Positions 32,690-43,315 of a DNA stretch of 64,000 nt are shown here, one piece after another. The translations under genes and the position numbers were made by a program. Origin of the DNA: Karstenula rhodostoma CBS 690.94. Taxonomy: Eukaryota; Ascomycota; Dothideomycetes; Pleosporales; Didymosphaeriaceae. Each line of letters begins with the position of its first letter. Position 1 is the stretch's first letter. The notes beneath the pieces were generated by a model that saw nothing but the letters and a program-made list of their open reading frames with translations, was not told where the DNA came from and did no database searches. The DNA is taken from NCBI GenBank assembly GCA_010093485.1, contig MU001517.1, forward strand, positions 62,001 through 126,000, given 5' to 3'.

Positions 32690-33984
32690 TTGCTGAATTG
32701 TTCTACGGAGTCCGGTCCATCGGACATGCTGGCAATCTACGGAGACAATGTGCAAGCAGTCAGACTAGCGATCTCTCTCGATAGGGCTCAAGTTGGAATG
32801 GTGCACTTATTATCACGAAATAACAGTGCTCTGAACATGGACACCGTCGGATCGCGATTATTGGCGGACTGCCTGTTGAATCTGAAAGTGTGAGACCTTA
32901 CCCTGGCGGACGCCCGCGACGCTCGTTGTCTCTATAGTTTATCGCGTGAAAACTTGAAGCGCATCCGTATCAGCCCTATCATCAACAGCGGATTTCCAAG
33001 TGATGGTCGAGACCCAGTGATGGTACCGGAACTTCTGGATTCATTCATGGTGGGTCGTTCCGAGACTCGAATAGATTCAAATGTTCAACGGTTATCAGCA
33101 GCCAATGAAGCTTGGGAGATGCTCCAGTGCAGACCCATAAGAATTGTTTCTCTGGGCACTAACATAAAAGACACATCATCCCTCTGATATGGCCCATTGG
33201 TCGTTGATCCAGAATTGGAGGACTGCCAACAACATCTTAACACCTTACATATACCCTCAGCGCTCATGCGTTTGCCCGAGCTCAAGAATCTGGAACTAGA
33301 TATCCCGCGAAAACTGTTTAGGAATGACCTCAACTTGACCCTTAGGTACTTCTCTAAACTTGAGAAGCTGTCTCTGAATCTATCGAGGTGTCCGTTCGAC
33401 GACAAGTCTATAAGACAATTCTTCAGTACTCTAGATCAGCCGATGATAGAATTTCTGCTAATCCGATTCCCGCAAAGGGTAAAACGGGCACAGTTTCTCG
33501 GAATTGCTCAGGCAGTGGAGCAGGATTGTCGTTTAGAGAGACTATAGACTCTCTGCTTCTTAAAAGGGCCGTCTTTCGACCCCATCTCACTTGGTAGTCT
33601 GATCAAGGCAGCAGTTCTGCTGGAGGGGTTCATACATCTTTCTTCAATGTCTTCCTTGGAGACCCTATGTATCAATTTCAGGCTCAACTTCTTCCGAGGG
33701 CTAGATATTGGGATATAAAGCAAGCTTGCGGCTACCTTGCCAACCGTTCAGACTTTACATCCTAAGTTTCGAGAACCGGGCTCTTGGAGGGATTCTAACA
33801 TCTCGATACATAGCCTTGCTGCATTTTGTCAACATTTACCCAGATTAAAAGCACTAGACACATCCGATGTGGTTTTCGAAGCAGAGAATAGCATCAAAAT
33901 TGCGAAAGCTTTCACGATGGCAACGGGTCGGTATCCAATTATCAACAATATACAAGATGCTCTAGAGCTGCTATTTATTCGCCC
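32690..33984 (+). pseudogene. Decayed leucine-rich-repeat-like gene
   Basis: Pieces on the plus strand carry leucine-rich spacing but are separated by stops and frameshifts. 33197-33547 has LPELKNLELDIPRKLF and FSKLEKLSLNLSRCPF. 33737-34006 has LAAFCQHLPRLKALDTSDV. No start, splice pattern or single frame joins them convincingly, so this reads as the remains of an F-box/LRR-type protein. An alternative is a real multi-exon gene with splice sites I could not place. Confidence 0.45.
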
Positions 33985-34455
33985 TCAAATTTTAGCACAA
34001 TCATAAATCCTTCCACCCAGCCCACTGATTTGGCTGAGTTCGTTCCAGAGTTTGCTTTTACGATATAGTTCAGTGATGTACACAAGGATACCGCCAACTG
34101 CAGGTGAAAGAGCACTGAGGTCGAAGCCATTGAGCAAGCCGACAACATCATCCGAAAGACCCTCAACGAGCTGACACTTCTTCAAGTTGGGACCCAAAGT
34201 ATCAACGACGCCGCCAACGGGAGCAGAAACTCCAATGAGCCCAAGGCCGTTCAGCAGGGCAACAACGTCAGGGGAGAGGTCGTTCAAAAGTTGGCGTTTC
34301 TCAATATTGGTGCCGATGGTGTCGACAATACCACCGACTGGTGGGGAGAGGCTAGAGAGACCCAGGCCGTTGAGAAGGTCAACAAAGTCAGGCGAGAGGT
34401 CGTTCAGAAGCTGGCGCTTCTCCGAGACTGGGGCTCCGACAACCCAAGCCGCCAT
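33985..34455 (-). CDS. Small secreted-type Kex2-site repeat protein (three 40-aa units); start codon of signal peptide doubtful
   Basis: Three tandem units of about 40 residues (120 bp) occupy residues 12-51, 52-91 and 92-130. Units 1 and 2 start EKRQLLNDLSPD and share DLLNGLGL or ALLNGLGL and a Pro-Val-Gly-Gly motif. Unit 3 is degenerate (KKCQLVEGLSDD). The Lys-Arg before Gln in units 1 and 2 is a typical Kex2 processing site. The first in-frame ATG (34455) gives only MAAWVVGAPVS before the first KR. The ten codons upstream continue the frame and read like the missing half of a signal peptide (STSTLLLSTMAAWVV), but they begin after a TAA with no ATG. The tail after unit 3 is unlike the repeats. 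Family knowledge: Kex2-processed repeat proteins yield peptide pheromone-like, repellent or RiPP precursors. Confidence 0.6.
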   Translation of the reverse strand: MAAWVVGAPVSEKRQLLNDLSPDFVDLLNGLGLSSLSPPVGGIVDTIGTNIEKRQLLNDLSPDVVALLNGLGLIGVSAPVGGVVDTLGPNLKKCQLVEGLSDDVVGLLNGFDLSALSPAVGGILVYITELYRKSKLWNELSQISGLGGRIYDCAKI

Positions 34456-36073
34456 AGTGGAGAGGAGCAGTGTAGAGGTGGATTGTTAAATTAAAATGTG
34501 GTGATTGGAGACTTGAAGAGGTGAGAGTGTGGTGAGAAAGATGTAGAGCTGCGAGTCATCTTACTTAAATACATCGAGGGCGAGACAGGAAGGCTACATC
34601 CCCACGCCTATCTTCTTATCAGGTTAGGGTTGATGAACAGACTAGGTATGATCTTGATCATCTGGTGATAGTTCCGCCGTATACACCGTGGATCCCCAGA
34701 CCACTGATCACCGTTGGATTGAGTCAGACGCCGAGCATGGAGAATGCGTCAATCTTTGGCTCTACCGTAGTAAGTAGCTGACCAGATTGGCGACCCCACG
34801 GAGCATTCGCGTACATCATCCGTTCTTTTGTGAACTGATTACTAGGGTGAAGAATGACGCAGCTTTCGGGTGCTACGGTACACTCCCAGCTCCCCGTATC
34901 AACAATAATAACCCTCATCAAAGTGTATCATCCCCCGCGCAGCACTACCTAATCGCACATGTAAAAAAGCCTGAAGGAGTGCATTACGTTTCCAGTTTCT
35001 GCGTAATTGGTCTGGGCAACGATCAACTACGCGCCCATGGCATGACCTGGTAGTAGCGATCTACAGTAACTATGTTGGCTACAATTTGTTCAAGAGTGGT
35101 AACCTTAATAGGCGAACCTCGGCCTACCTTAAGTTGCGATGTGCTGAAGCAAGGTTCTTTTACTTGCTGGCCTACGATCGATGCACAGTAGCCAAGCTCT
35201 GTGCTAGGATCGTAGCACATTGTACAGTACATCAGCTCAAACGAAACGATCGATTATTGATCATTGTGACATCAGAGCAGAGTACACACGCAGAGAAGGT
35301 GACGGCCCGAGATGATCTCCAAAAAGATAGGTCATAACTAGCCTACAATAGGATCCAATCTATTCGAAAACCACCTTTCTACAAAATGTAATCCTCTTAT
35401 TAGCCCCAAAAAGCGAAAACGTAGTTCTTAAATGCCCATACTTATGGTACAATCAGCGAAGACGCCCCACTCAGAGAGCTGCGCGAGTATATGTTACACT
35501 AGCAAAGTCGGCGACCAAACTTAGCTCACATCCATATAGCCTCAATTCGAGTGCTTTTTCTCTTAGACCAGATTTAAGATCACATACCACAGCAGGATAC
35601 GGAGATATGGGCAACTCAGATATACTCAAGGGTTTCAGTACGTTAGCTCCTCTTATTCGGCTCCACATGCATAGTGTTCTCCGCCGACAATACATTAAAC
35701 ACAAACTGAAGAGCAGGAACATTATTCCCGCGCTTCTTTTATGATTTTCTATTACCGAGTCTAAAAGTCGATCGTCGGCAGACATTAGCTCCGATAACCG
35801 GGACCAATGACGAAACTATACTATGCTATTTTCTTAGGAGCTAGAAGATAGTATTCAGGTTAGTTTACCGTAGTTGTTCAAAGGCCTCAAGAACCAGCTG
35901 CCGAACTTGAAGTCTACCGGCCCAGTGGCTGAGTTGGTCATGGGTGTTCGCAAAAATCCATGCAGGACCAGAACCCACTCAGCTAAAGTGCAACTGAACT
36001 CGGTATATACGGGAGAGGTTGTCGAATTTGCGCGGACCTACACAAGCTTGACATCCTCCGAAAGCCTTCCATA
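34456..36073. other. Gene-poor region, 1.6 kb
   Basis: No supportable gene is seen. The first 120 bp form a CT-rich (on the minus strand) leader and promoter for the repeat protein, with TATTTAA about 110 bp upstream of its ATG. The remainder is AT-leaning and stop-rich and probably contains old transposon or gene debris that I cannot name. Confidence 0.45.
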
Positions 36074-36550
36074 ATGATACAGGGAGACACGTTGCTTGAG
36101 AATATCCCATCCATCACAGACCCAGAAATTACCGCTATCTTAGCGGAGTCCCGCAGCAAATGGCGACAGCCACTACTCATGTACTTGACAGTGGCGGCCA
36201 TAGCGCTAGGTTCTATTGGCCAGGGCTGGGCTTAAACGAGTATGAATGGGGCGAACCTTTACTTTCCTAAAGCTTTCGGGCTCGATGTCGATACCCCGCG
36301 CAACAACTTGGTCCTCGGACTGATCAACTCCGGTATCTACCTCAGCAATTGTCTCGTCGGTCGAAGAGGTGCAGTGTTCTCGGCCACCCTAATATCTCTT
36401 CTGGCGAACATCGGCGGGGCGTTGACTTAGAATTGGCAGCAGTTACTCTTCTTCAGACTGGTTCTAAGGTGTGCATTGGGAACTATCTCAAGCACATTGA
36501 ACGTATTTGCCGCCGAATGTGTACCGGAAACCAAAGCATAGATGACACGC
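36074..36550 (+). pseudogene. MFS sugar-transporter pseudogene, truncated, with RIP-like stops
   Basis: One frame starting MIQGDTLLENIPSITDPE reads through TAA (36233) and TAG (36428) and still encodes recognisable MFS sugar-transporter sequence. This includes KWRQPLLMYLTVAAIALGS, MNGANLYFPKAFGL, NNLVLGLINSGIYLS, GRRGAVFSATLISLL, LLFFRLVL and NVFAAECVPET. Both stops sit where the family usually has glutamine (GW-A-Q-T and ALT-Q-NW), so each equals a C-to-T change (CAA to TAA, CAG to TAG). Part of the loop before GRRG is deleted, and the homology ends near 36550 in AT-rich sequence. Only about the first third of a transporter remains. Confidence 0.75.
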
Positions 36551-36875
36551 CTACTTATTCGAGATTATATATAGTGATAGGGTTTTTTAGTCCTAAAGTA
36601 GAAATTAGGTCAGGACGGTCTTTGCGAAAGCACCGATATCAGGGACTAGGCCAGGATAAGGAGTAACGTGTTTTTACCTGGCCAACCTGGAAATACAGAC
36701 CTTGGCTAGATGCGACTTGAACATCACCTGTTTGCGATACATGTACGGTATGCACTGTGCCGGCACGTTAGCGCCGGTTTGTGCCACGTGGCGGTGGCTG
36801 TGCAGCAAGCTCCTTCTCCACGAACACGACACTTTCGTTGTGCTAATGCCAGGACAACAAACCCGTCACCCACAC

Positions 36876-38000
36876 ATGGCAGAAGCCAGCGAGGACGTAG
36901 GATCGCCTGAGAGGAAGCGAGACAAGTTCGGGCAGTTTCTGTATGTTGGTGAACAGCCCCACTCTACCCCGCATCGAGTTATTGTGATTGGATACGACCC
37001 TGATCGCTCTGACTTTGGATGCAGGCAAAAGAACTACAATAAAGGCGAGATAGCCCTTAAACACGCCATCGGCCTGGGTGCTGTCGAGAACGTAATACCA
37101 GTCTCTCAGCCGTCCGTCAACGGACCTCCACGGACAGTCGAAGTAGGATGGCATCCGGTCGGCGGGTTCGCTGGCAAGTGGTTCGCTGAGAAGACAGGTT
37201 TGGGCAAGATGATCACAGAAAAAATCAACAAGTATCCAGATCCGACGCAGCATTGGGCAGTGCTCGTCGGAGAATATGCGCACCAGCTGTGGATGGATGA
37301 GAACTTCGACATCATATACACGAATGCCAAGGTCGATCCAAAAGAATGGCACACGTTCCCCGTGGGAGAAACGAGGTTCAATGACGATGCCCTCAGACGA
37401 ACTGGTGAGTACCATATTCGCTCGCGCCGCTGAGGATGCGCTTGGCGAGGCTTGTCTCTACTCGCTCACTCTAGATTCATAGGGGAAGCTCTCATCTATA
37501 ACATTCGGGCCACGCGTCCAGGCTACAATCTCATCAGCAACAATTGTCAAACCTATGCTCTCCAGCTACTCGACACCATCCAGGTCTCGCAAGACAAGGA
37601 ATTCGGCACGACTCTAGCCGTATATGAGAGGCTATTCGGCTCCGGAAAGGTCGCCGACCTCTTTCCCGAGAACGACACAACTATGCACGAGCCCGGACAG
37701 CCTGGATTCTCCCCACCGCAATCAGCGCTAGAGCTGGGCGTGGTCGGAGGCACTGGTGGTCAAGGGCATGTGCCGTTCCACCGTCCAGAGGCCATACTAC
37801 ACCAGGATCAACCCGGGTCGGGCACTGCGCCGCAGACTTCCGTAGCATTTGCACAGCAGGTCATGGATGCGAATACTACTCAACTGGATACAGCAGAAGA
37901 ATCGAAGAGGCACTTGTTTGAAGAAGACCATGCAGAGAAAGAGAAGGGTAGTGGTTGGGGCGACAAAACCAGTTCGTTCTTCCGGAAGTTCAAGAAATAG
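36876..38000 (+). CDS. Papain-fold-like (PPPDE/LRAT-type) hypothetical protein (348 aa)
   Basis: Exons are 36876-37404 and 37483-38000. The start MAEASEDV (ACACATGGCA context) is chosen; an upstream in-frame ATG at 36846 would add ten residues. A HWAVLVGEYAHQLW strand with a histidine (about residue 125) and a downstream NNCQTYALQLLDTI helix with a cysteine (about residue 205) have the order and spacing expected for circularly permuted papain-like folds of the PPPDE/LRAT/NlpC type. This suggests a thiol hydrolase or acyltransferase activity. Exact family membership is not certain. The C-terminal 100 residues are Gly/Pro/His/Gln-rich and end in a Lys-rich helix (SSFFRKFKK). No signal peptide is seen. 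Confidence 0.7.
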
Positions 38001-38361
38001 CCATTGTTTCATCGTAATTCACACCATTCCTTTCAAGCGGCTAGCGTTTCCAGTCTCCGACTGTGAATTGACCTGTTGAATATATCCCTCTCATTTCGAG
38101 ACCCCCGCGATCCTCCGTTGCCTTTGCTAACTTGATGACATTCTTTGTACAAGACGGTTCATACAGTCAACTAAGCGCGTCTCCCTACTTCAATATTGCA
38201 GTACTGAAACACATCATCATTATACGGTCAATTTTGTGGGGCACGTGCTAAAAGGAGAATTAAAAGGCACGTCATGAGGGCTTCCAGGGCATTGGTCCTG
38301 CGACGTTCACGTCGACGCACAGAGTCAGGATTGGTGGGTACGTTGGCTCTACAAGCATACT
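38001..38361. other. Convergent intergenic region
   Basis: The 3' flanks of two converging genes. Nothing else is seen. Confidence 0.5.
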
Positions 38362-39472
38362 CTAATTTTGCGAGGACGATCCTCCAGCTTTTTCAACCTG
38401 TTCCAATGTCTCCATAGTATGCCGCCAAACTTTCTGTCTCGTATCAGCTTGCCGCACTTTCTCGTACATGATCCCTGTCTGCGCATCCGCTCGTTGCCCA
38501 ACAGAGTATGACCCGCCACCACGTTCTCCCTCGCTACTCTGTGCTGCATCCTTAACATCACCGAGCGCTCCCTGTGCAGGAAACTTCGCTGTCGCTAGGT
38601 ACACCATGACTTGACCGCACACATCTGGAGCCGTCATGTACCACGATATCAAAGGCTTCGACAATCGCCAAAACCATTTGAACCAGGTTGGCGCGTCAGA
38701 ACCTAGAAACACCGGCCCGTCCACTAGCCCTGGGTATATGTGCGTTAGGCGCAGTTTTCCAGCATGCTTCTCCGCCAGTTCCTCGAACAAGAAGGTCTTC
38801 ATGAACGAAGCGTGCTTGCGCACGGCACTCACTCCATACGTGGTGTCTGTGGGACATCCGACTGGGAATTCGCCTGGCTTGGTTCCATTCTCGAAAGTGC
38901 CTGCATAGACTGAGATCGCATGGCCTGGCAGAGGGGACGCAGTCAAGAGGGGCAATAACTGCTGGATAAATCGAATGCGCGTGTAGTACACGGTCGCAAG
39001 GAACGAATCCAGACCTTCTGCGGTCGCTATTCCATACGATCAGCTCCCTCACCCACGAAGAAGTTTCGGAAGACTCACTGGACCGCTCTTTCAACGGAGG
39101 ATAGCTGTATGTCATGTACAGTAGATCTAGCCTCGGCGTTCCGCCATGAAAAGGCGCCTCTGTCTCTTGCCGAACGATCTCCGCACAACACCGATCGACC
39201 TCGCTAATCAGAGCAAGGTCGGGGGTCTGTATGAAGCGCCACTCCGATCCCGAACTGGCTTGGCGGCATTCAGAAAGGACGCTTTCGGCACGCGTGGCAT
39301 TGCGTCCGACGATGTAGACCCGCAATTTGGTACCGTGATTCGCATAGGTCCTGGCCAGGGCTCGAGCGATGTAGGAGCCTATTCCCGTAGTGCCCCCCGG
39401 GAGAGCTACTACTATTGGCGGCCCTTTGGGAAGTTCGGATAGCGCTGACTGAATGGTTGGAAGGCTCGGCAT
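38362..39472 (-). CDS. Atypical short-chain dehydrogenase/reductase (352 aa)
   Basis: Exons are 39079-39472 and 38362-39026 on the minus strand. The N-terminal Rossmann motif reads VALPGGTTGIGSYIARALA, and a second strand with an Arg (YIVGRNATR) suggests NADP preference. A strand and helix carry ISVYAGTFENGT, and a LTHIYPGLVDGPVF loop follows. The usual catalytic YxxxK is not evident: the equivalent helix reads VRKHASFMKTFLFEEL, with no Tyr four residues before the Lys. Such degenerate SDRs are common among fungal metabolite genes, and catalysis may use other residues or be lost. The polar C-terminal tail (GERGGGSYSVG onward) is unusual. Confidence 0.8.
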
Positions 39473-40203
39473 CTGGAGCGTTTGCGCGTGGATGAGAAGG
39501 TGATTATAGCAGTGGCAGTAAGAAAGAAGAGATGTCTATTGGTCGTGGATTTGGCTGAACTGCATAAACGAGCGAGATTGGGGATACCATTGCAGCATTT
39601 GCTCACGCAATATAAAGCAATCGAGTCGGACGTTGTTACGCCGTTCCATTGCGAAATGCCCCGACTGCGACCTAGCGAATACGAAAGATGGTTAGATGCG
39701 CAAATTGGCATTTTTTGGGACTAGCGTAGCAATGGCTTCTAGCCAAATACCGTTAAACAACTGTATGTCTTCGTCACCATGCGAGTCACCATCGTGAGCA
39801 ACGCGACACTTTTCAAAATCACATTAGAATCTTGCGTATTGAGCTTACTGTTTACCGTCTCCAAAGATTGAGTAAGTAAGTGGAGAGTTGAACGCATGAG
39901 ACATTGTGATACGACCGCGCGCACCTTGACCCAAATCGTGTACATGCATTATCTAAAGCTGAAGATACTGGCTACGAATATCCCCGTCACATGGACCACG
40001 AGCCTCGAGCTCTTCAGCTTACCATCTTCAATCTCATCCCATCTTACGGTGCTCAAAGGTCGGAAGACCAGAGACAGTCCGACATCGCACACACTTCTCA
40101 ATTGGGGCTTCAAGAGGAAGCTGCCCATCTATCGATTGTACGACTGGCCCGTGACCAGGCGAGGCAACTCACACACCACAGTACTACGTGTAATCCATAC
40201 AGC
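39473..40203. other. Intergenic region upstream of the atypical SDR
   Basis: No recognisable gene. Short plus-strand frames here overlap the SDR promoter and lack supporting features. Confidence 0.45.
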
Positions 40204-41149
40204 CTAACCGCCAAAGAGAGCGATGTCGGCTTCAGCCTCTGTTCGCATCTTAGCCAATTTTGCCTTGCCATCTTCAAGGCGTTTCTTGAGCTTCTTTTCT
40301 ACATTGCGCACTTCCCGTTTGGCACGCTCCTCGCGGGTAATCTCGTCGCGCTCTGCCTTGCTCGTCTGTTTGTACCATTGTCGCCTAGGTCTCGTTAGGT
40401 CGGGCCGTCGTGTGAGGATATACCCAAGCAATTGGGCTATGGGGCGTGGAATGGGTACGCACATTTGAGCCCTGCAAAACGTTAGTTGGATATAACCAGG
40501 AAAGTACGATGTGGGTATTCGTCTTACTTTGCGCCTTGCTTCGCAAGCTTATCTGCTGCCTCGTTGCCTACGTCTCCAACATGGCCCCGGACCCACACAT
40601 AAGTTGTTCTAGCACCAACTGCTGTGCGCCGCCTAGTTAATTCGACTATGTTTTTGATGACATCTTCGTTGTCGATGACATAGCCTTTAGCTTGCTTGAA
40701 AGAATGCAACCTCCACTGCTTGTACCGACCTTCAAGTACGCAGGTCAGCGTAGCGCTGGCTATCACCGACGGTTTCCTGAAGACTCTTTTACCAACCTTC
40801 GAGGCATCTTTTGGACGTGTCCGAATCGGTGCGAATTATAACGTTTCGCTGGATCGGTGTTCGTCTGAGCGCCTCGTATATGGCCATGAGCTCCGCGCGG
40901 TTGTTGGTTTGGGGACCATTGCCTAACGGGAGGCCGAAATTCCTACATGCAGCCTTTAGTACTGTAGAATTCCGACCCGTGTGCTGGCTGTCCGGGGACA
41001 ATGAGGGTGCAGGGACGCGTTCTCACTGACAATTTGTTTTTTGGTCCGTAATAACCGCCGTACCCAGCAACTGCATTTCGTTTGCCGTTTCGGAGCGTGC
41101 TGCCGTCAGTACTAATGACCACAGGGCCAGGTTGTATTGATAGAGACAT
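40204..41149 (-). CDS. Ribonuclease H (RNase H1-type), with charged C-terminal tail (244 aa, four exons)
   Basis: Exons are 41031-41149, 40797-40942, 40528-40729 and 40204-40471 on the minus strand. Splicing assembles the whole RNase H fold. The first acidic residue is in VVISTDGSTLRNG, the glutamate in TNNRAELMAIYEAL, the second Asp in VIIRTDSD, and the fourth acidic/His region is VRGHVGDVGNEAADKLAKQG. All four carboxylates of the DEDD site are present. The enzyme degrades RNA in RNA:DNA hybrids. No hybrid-binding domain precedes the fold. A Lys/Glu/Arg-rich coiled coil (REERAKREVRNVEKKLKKRL) follows it. The acceptor and donor choices are GT..AG throughout. It may be a cellular RNase H1 or one derived from a retroelement. 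Confidence 0.78.
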
Positions 41150-41629
41150 AACGCGATCGTGTCATGCACCTGACGACAGCATTCTGGGGATGGGAATCGA
41201 CGCGTAGCTAGCGCGTCGCGTCTGCGACCGAGGTCTGAGACCGCACTAAGCCAAAATTGTACGGTCAGCGCGTTCCTAAACAGTAGGTAGATGATGCCAC
41301 GCGACCGGGTATCTAACAATCGAATAATTTTGTAGAAGACATCATAGGCAATGACCCGTGTATGCATTGATCACAAATGACGAGCTGCAAATTTCAGGAA
41401 GGACACACACACCATGAATAGCTACCTACCCGGGTATGGCACGATTAACAGATCAGTATCAAGTCCATACGCGCCTTTGTTGTTTTGAATAGCCGCGCAT
41501 TGGTGTGAGAAAGTGCACATTCCGTCCAAGGGACGGTTCGAGCAAAGTGATCACTATCCAAGGCGAATCGAACAGAATGAGACGCTCCGTCCCAGTGAGT
41601 GAACGCCATACACAGGCTTTCAGTCCCAT
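41150..41629. other. Intergenic region between RNase H and 2EXR-like copy 2
   Basis: No gene is seen. It should contain the RNase H promoter and the 3' flank of the next gene. Confidence 0.45.
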
Positions 41630-43315
41630 TCACCAGTCGATGATAGCTATAAATAGATCTGTGAGTAAGTGCGCCTTCTTCAAAGCGCTGGGAGTACCTA
41701 CACATGGGATGGAGCTCGGACCACGGAGGCAATGGAGCTTCGGTATCAAACCTGTCGTCTTGTCTGAGTTCCCATTCATCCTCCCATTCTTTGGCAGTCC
41801 AATTCAAGCGCTCTTTCACTAAGGACTCTGGGTCGAACGGTGCGCCAAGGTCGAAATTACAGTCGATGAAGGAATCATAACCCCCGGTTTGCAAGTCCAT
41901 GATCGCTTGGGGAAGTTCTTCCCATTGATAACCCCAACGACGGCGGCGCTCGATCCAGGACGGCCGGGGTAATACGTTGCGCTCATAGCACAAATCAAGT
42001 GCAGCTTGACGGACGGCGTCACCTTTCACTGCTCCAAATACTTGTGACGCTTTCTCTGGGATCGGATTCCCGTCGAGTATGAGCCTGAAAGAACCGTCTG
42101 GCATCCCGTGCTTTCGCAACTCCAGAGCCTCAAAGATCCAACGACCGAAAGATTTGGTGATTATGGATGTTCGCAATGGATATTCTGGTCTATGGTTGGG
42201 AGATATACCAGCCGTCCACAGGTTCACTATGCGTTCGATCTGAAGTTTTGGATTTTGGCGACAAAACCAGACAAGACCTTGTACGTGTGAGGGTGAGTTG
42301 GTAAGCGACATCTGATCCTCGGATAAAATGACTTTCCGTATTCGTGACAAGGCGACAGTCGCGTGCGATTGTAGAAATCGTATTGCTAGCGAAGCCGCCG
42401 AGTAACGAAATCGAGTACCGAAGTCACGGAGTAGGTCGTCGCTTGAGCTCAAGGACTTAGCGGTGGCCAATGACATCATTCTTGAGAGTTCTTCTGATCC
42501 GGGTATAACCCATGAAGCTGGGTGCGCGTTCACCAATTCCGTGGGGTTGCATCTCCAACTTTCGCGGTTTTTGGTCCATTGGTCCACCACCTGATCGGCC
42601 TCTTGAATGAAACCCGGAAGTTTAGATATGATGCTCAGAACAAGATGGTTGAAATCGACCCAAGCTGACCTTGTTTCGCCCCAGGGTATATGCGATTCGT
42701 GAATCGTTCCACGAAAGTTCGGAATAAAAAGCTGTTGTCCAGATTGCCATCTTTCCAAAACAGGTCGGAACTGTGGGAAACAAGTTGACACAGTGTTCGC
42801 TACATTTGACGTGAGGAATCGAGGAGCCAGTTCGTTGACTAGAAGCGACTGAAAATCCCTAATTTTTCGGATTGCAATGCTGCATTCAGCTGCCCTATAG
42901 GTTTATTGTCAGCTTCGAAACCTTGTGCCAACCACACTCTACTGCTCACTTAAACTTAGTCTTCTCGGAGCAATACGTTCGAAAGACGACCTCGTTGGCA
43001 TCAAGCGCTACACCGGCGATCTCCGAAGAGATTTGGCGACAAACCAGGGAGAACGATAAATCGATGCGATCCCCGTTTGCGTGAGTGAGTTTGTTCCGCT
43101 CAAAGTCATAAACGTAACCGTCCCTATCATCCACATCTATTCACGCTCAGCACTGGAAAATATAGAGAGGCCAAACAACGCGACTATGCTTACTGTGACG
43201 AATCAGCTTCGAGCACCCCGCTTAAAGGGAGATATACTTGCCAGTGCCTGTAAATGATGTCGCGCAGCTCCCGCGGCAGTCGAAGGAACGGAAACACAGA
43301 CGGGTTCGAAGTCAT
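41630..43315 (-). CDS. 2EXR/F-box-like protein, copy 2 (exon 1-2 junction unresolved)
   Basis: A paralogue of the gene at 26250-28016, inverted relative to it. Blocks on the minus strand are exon 1 43242-43315 (MTSNPSVFPFLRLPRELRD), 42950-43136 (RDGYVYDFERNKL), 41702-42894 and 41630-41658 (ending IAIIDW). Shared landmarks include NELAPR, FPQF, SPSHVQGL, a LRLILDGNP-type strand and SFIDCNFD (SWIDCNFE in copy 1). The donor of exon 1 would be GCAAGT, a rare GC donor, in place of GTAGGT in copy 1. As in copy 1, the joined phase gives TGA. The last intron (41659-41701) is only 43 bp. The function of the family is unknown. Confidence 0.65.
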
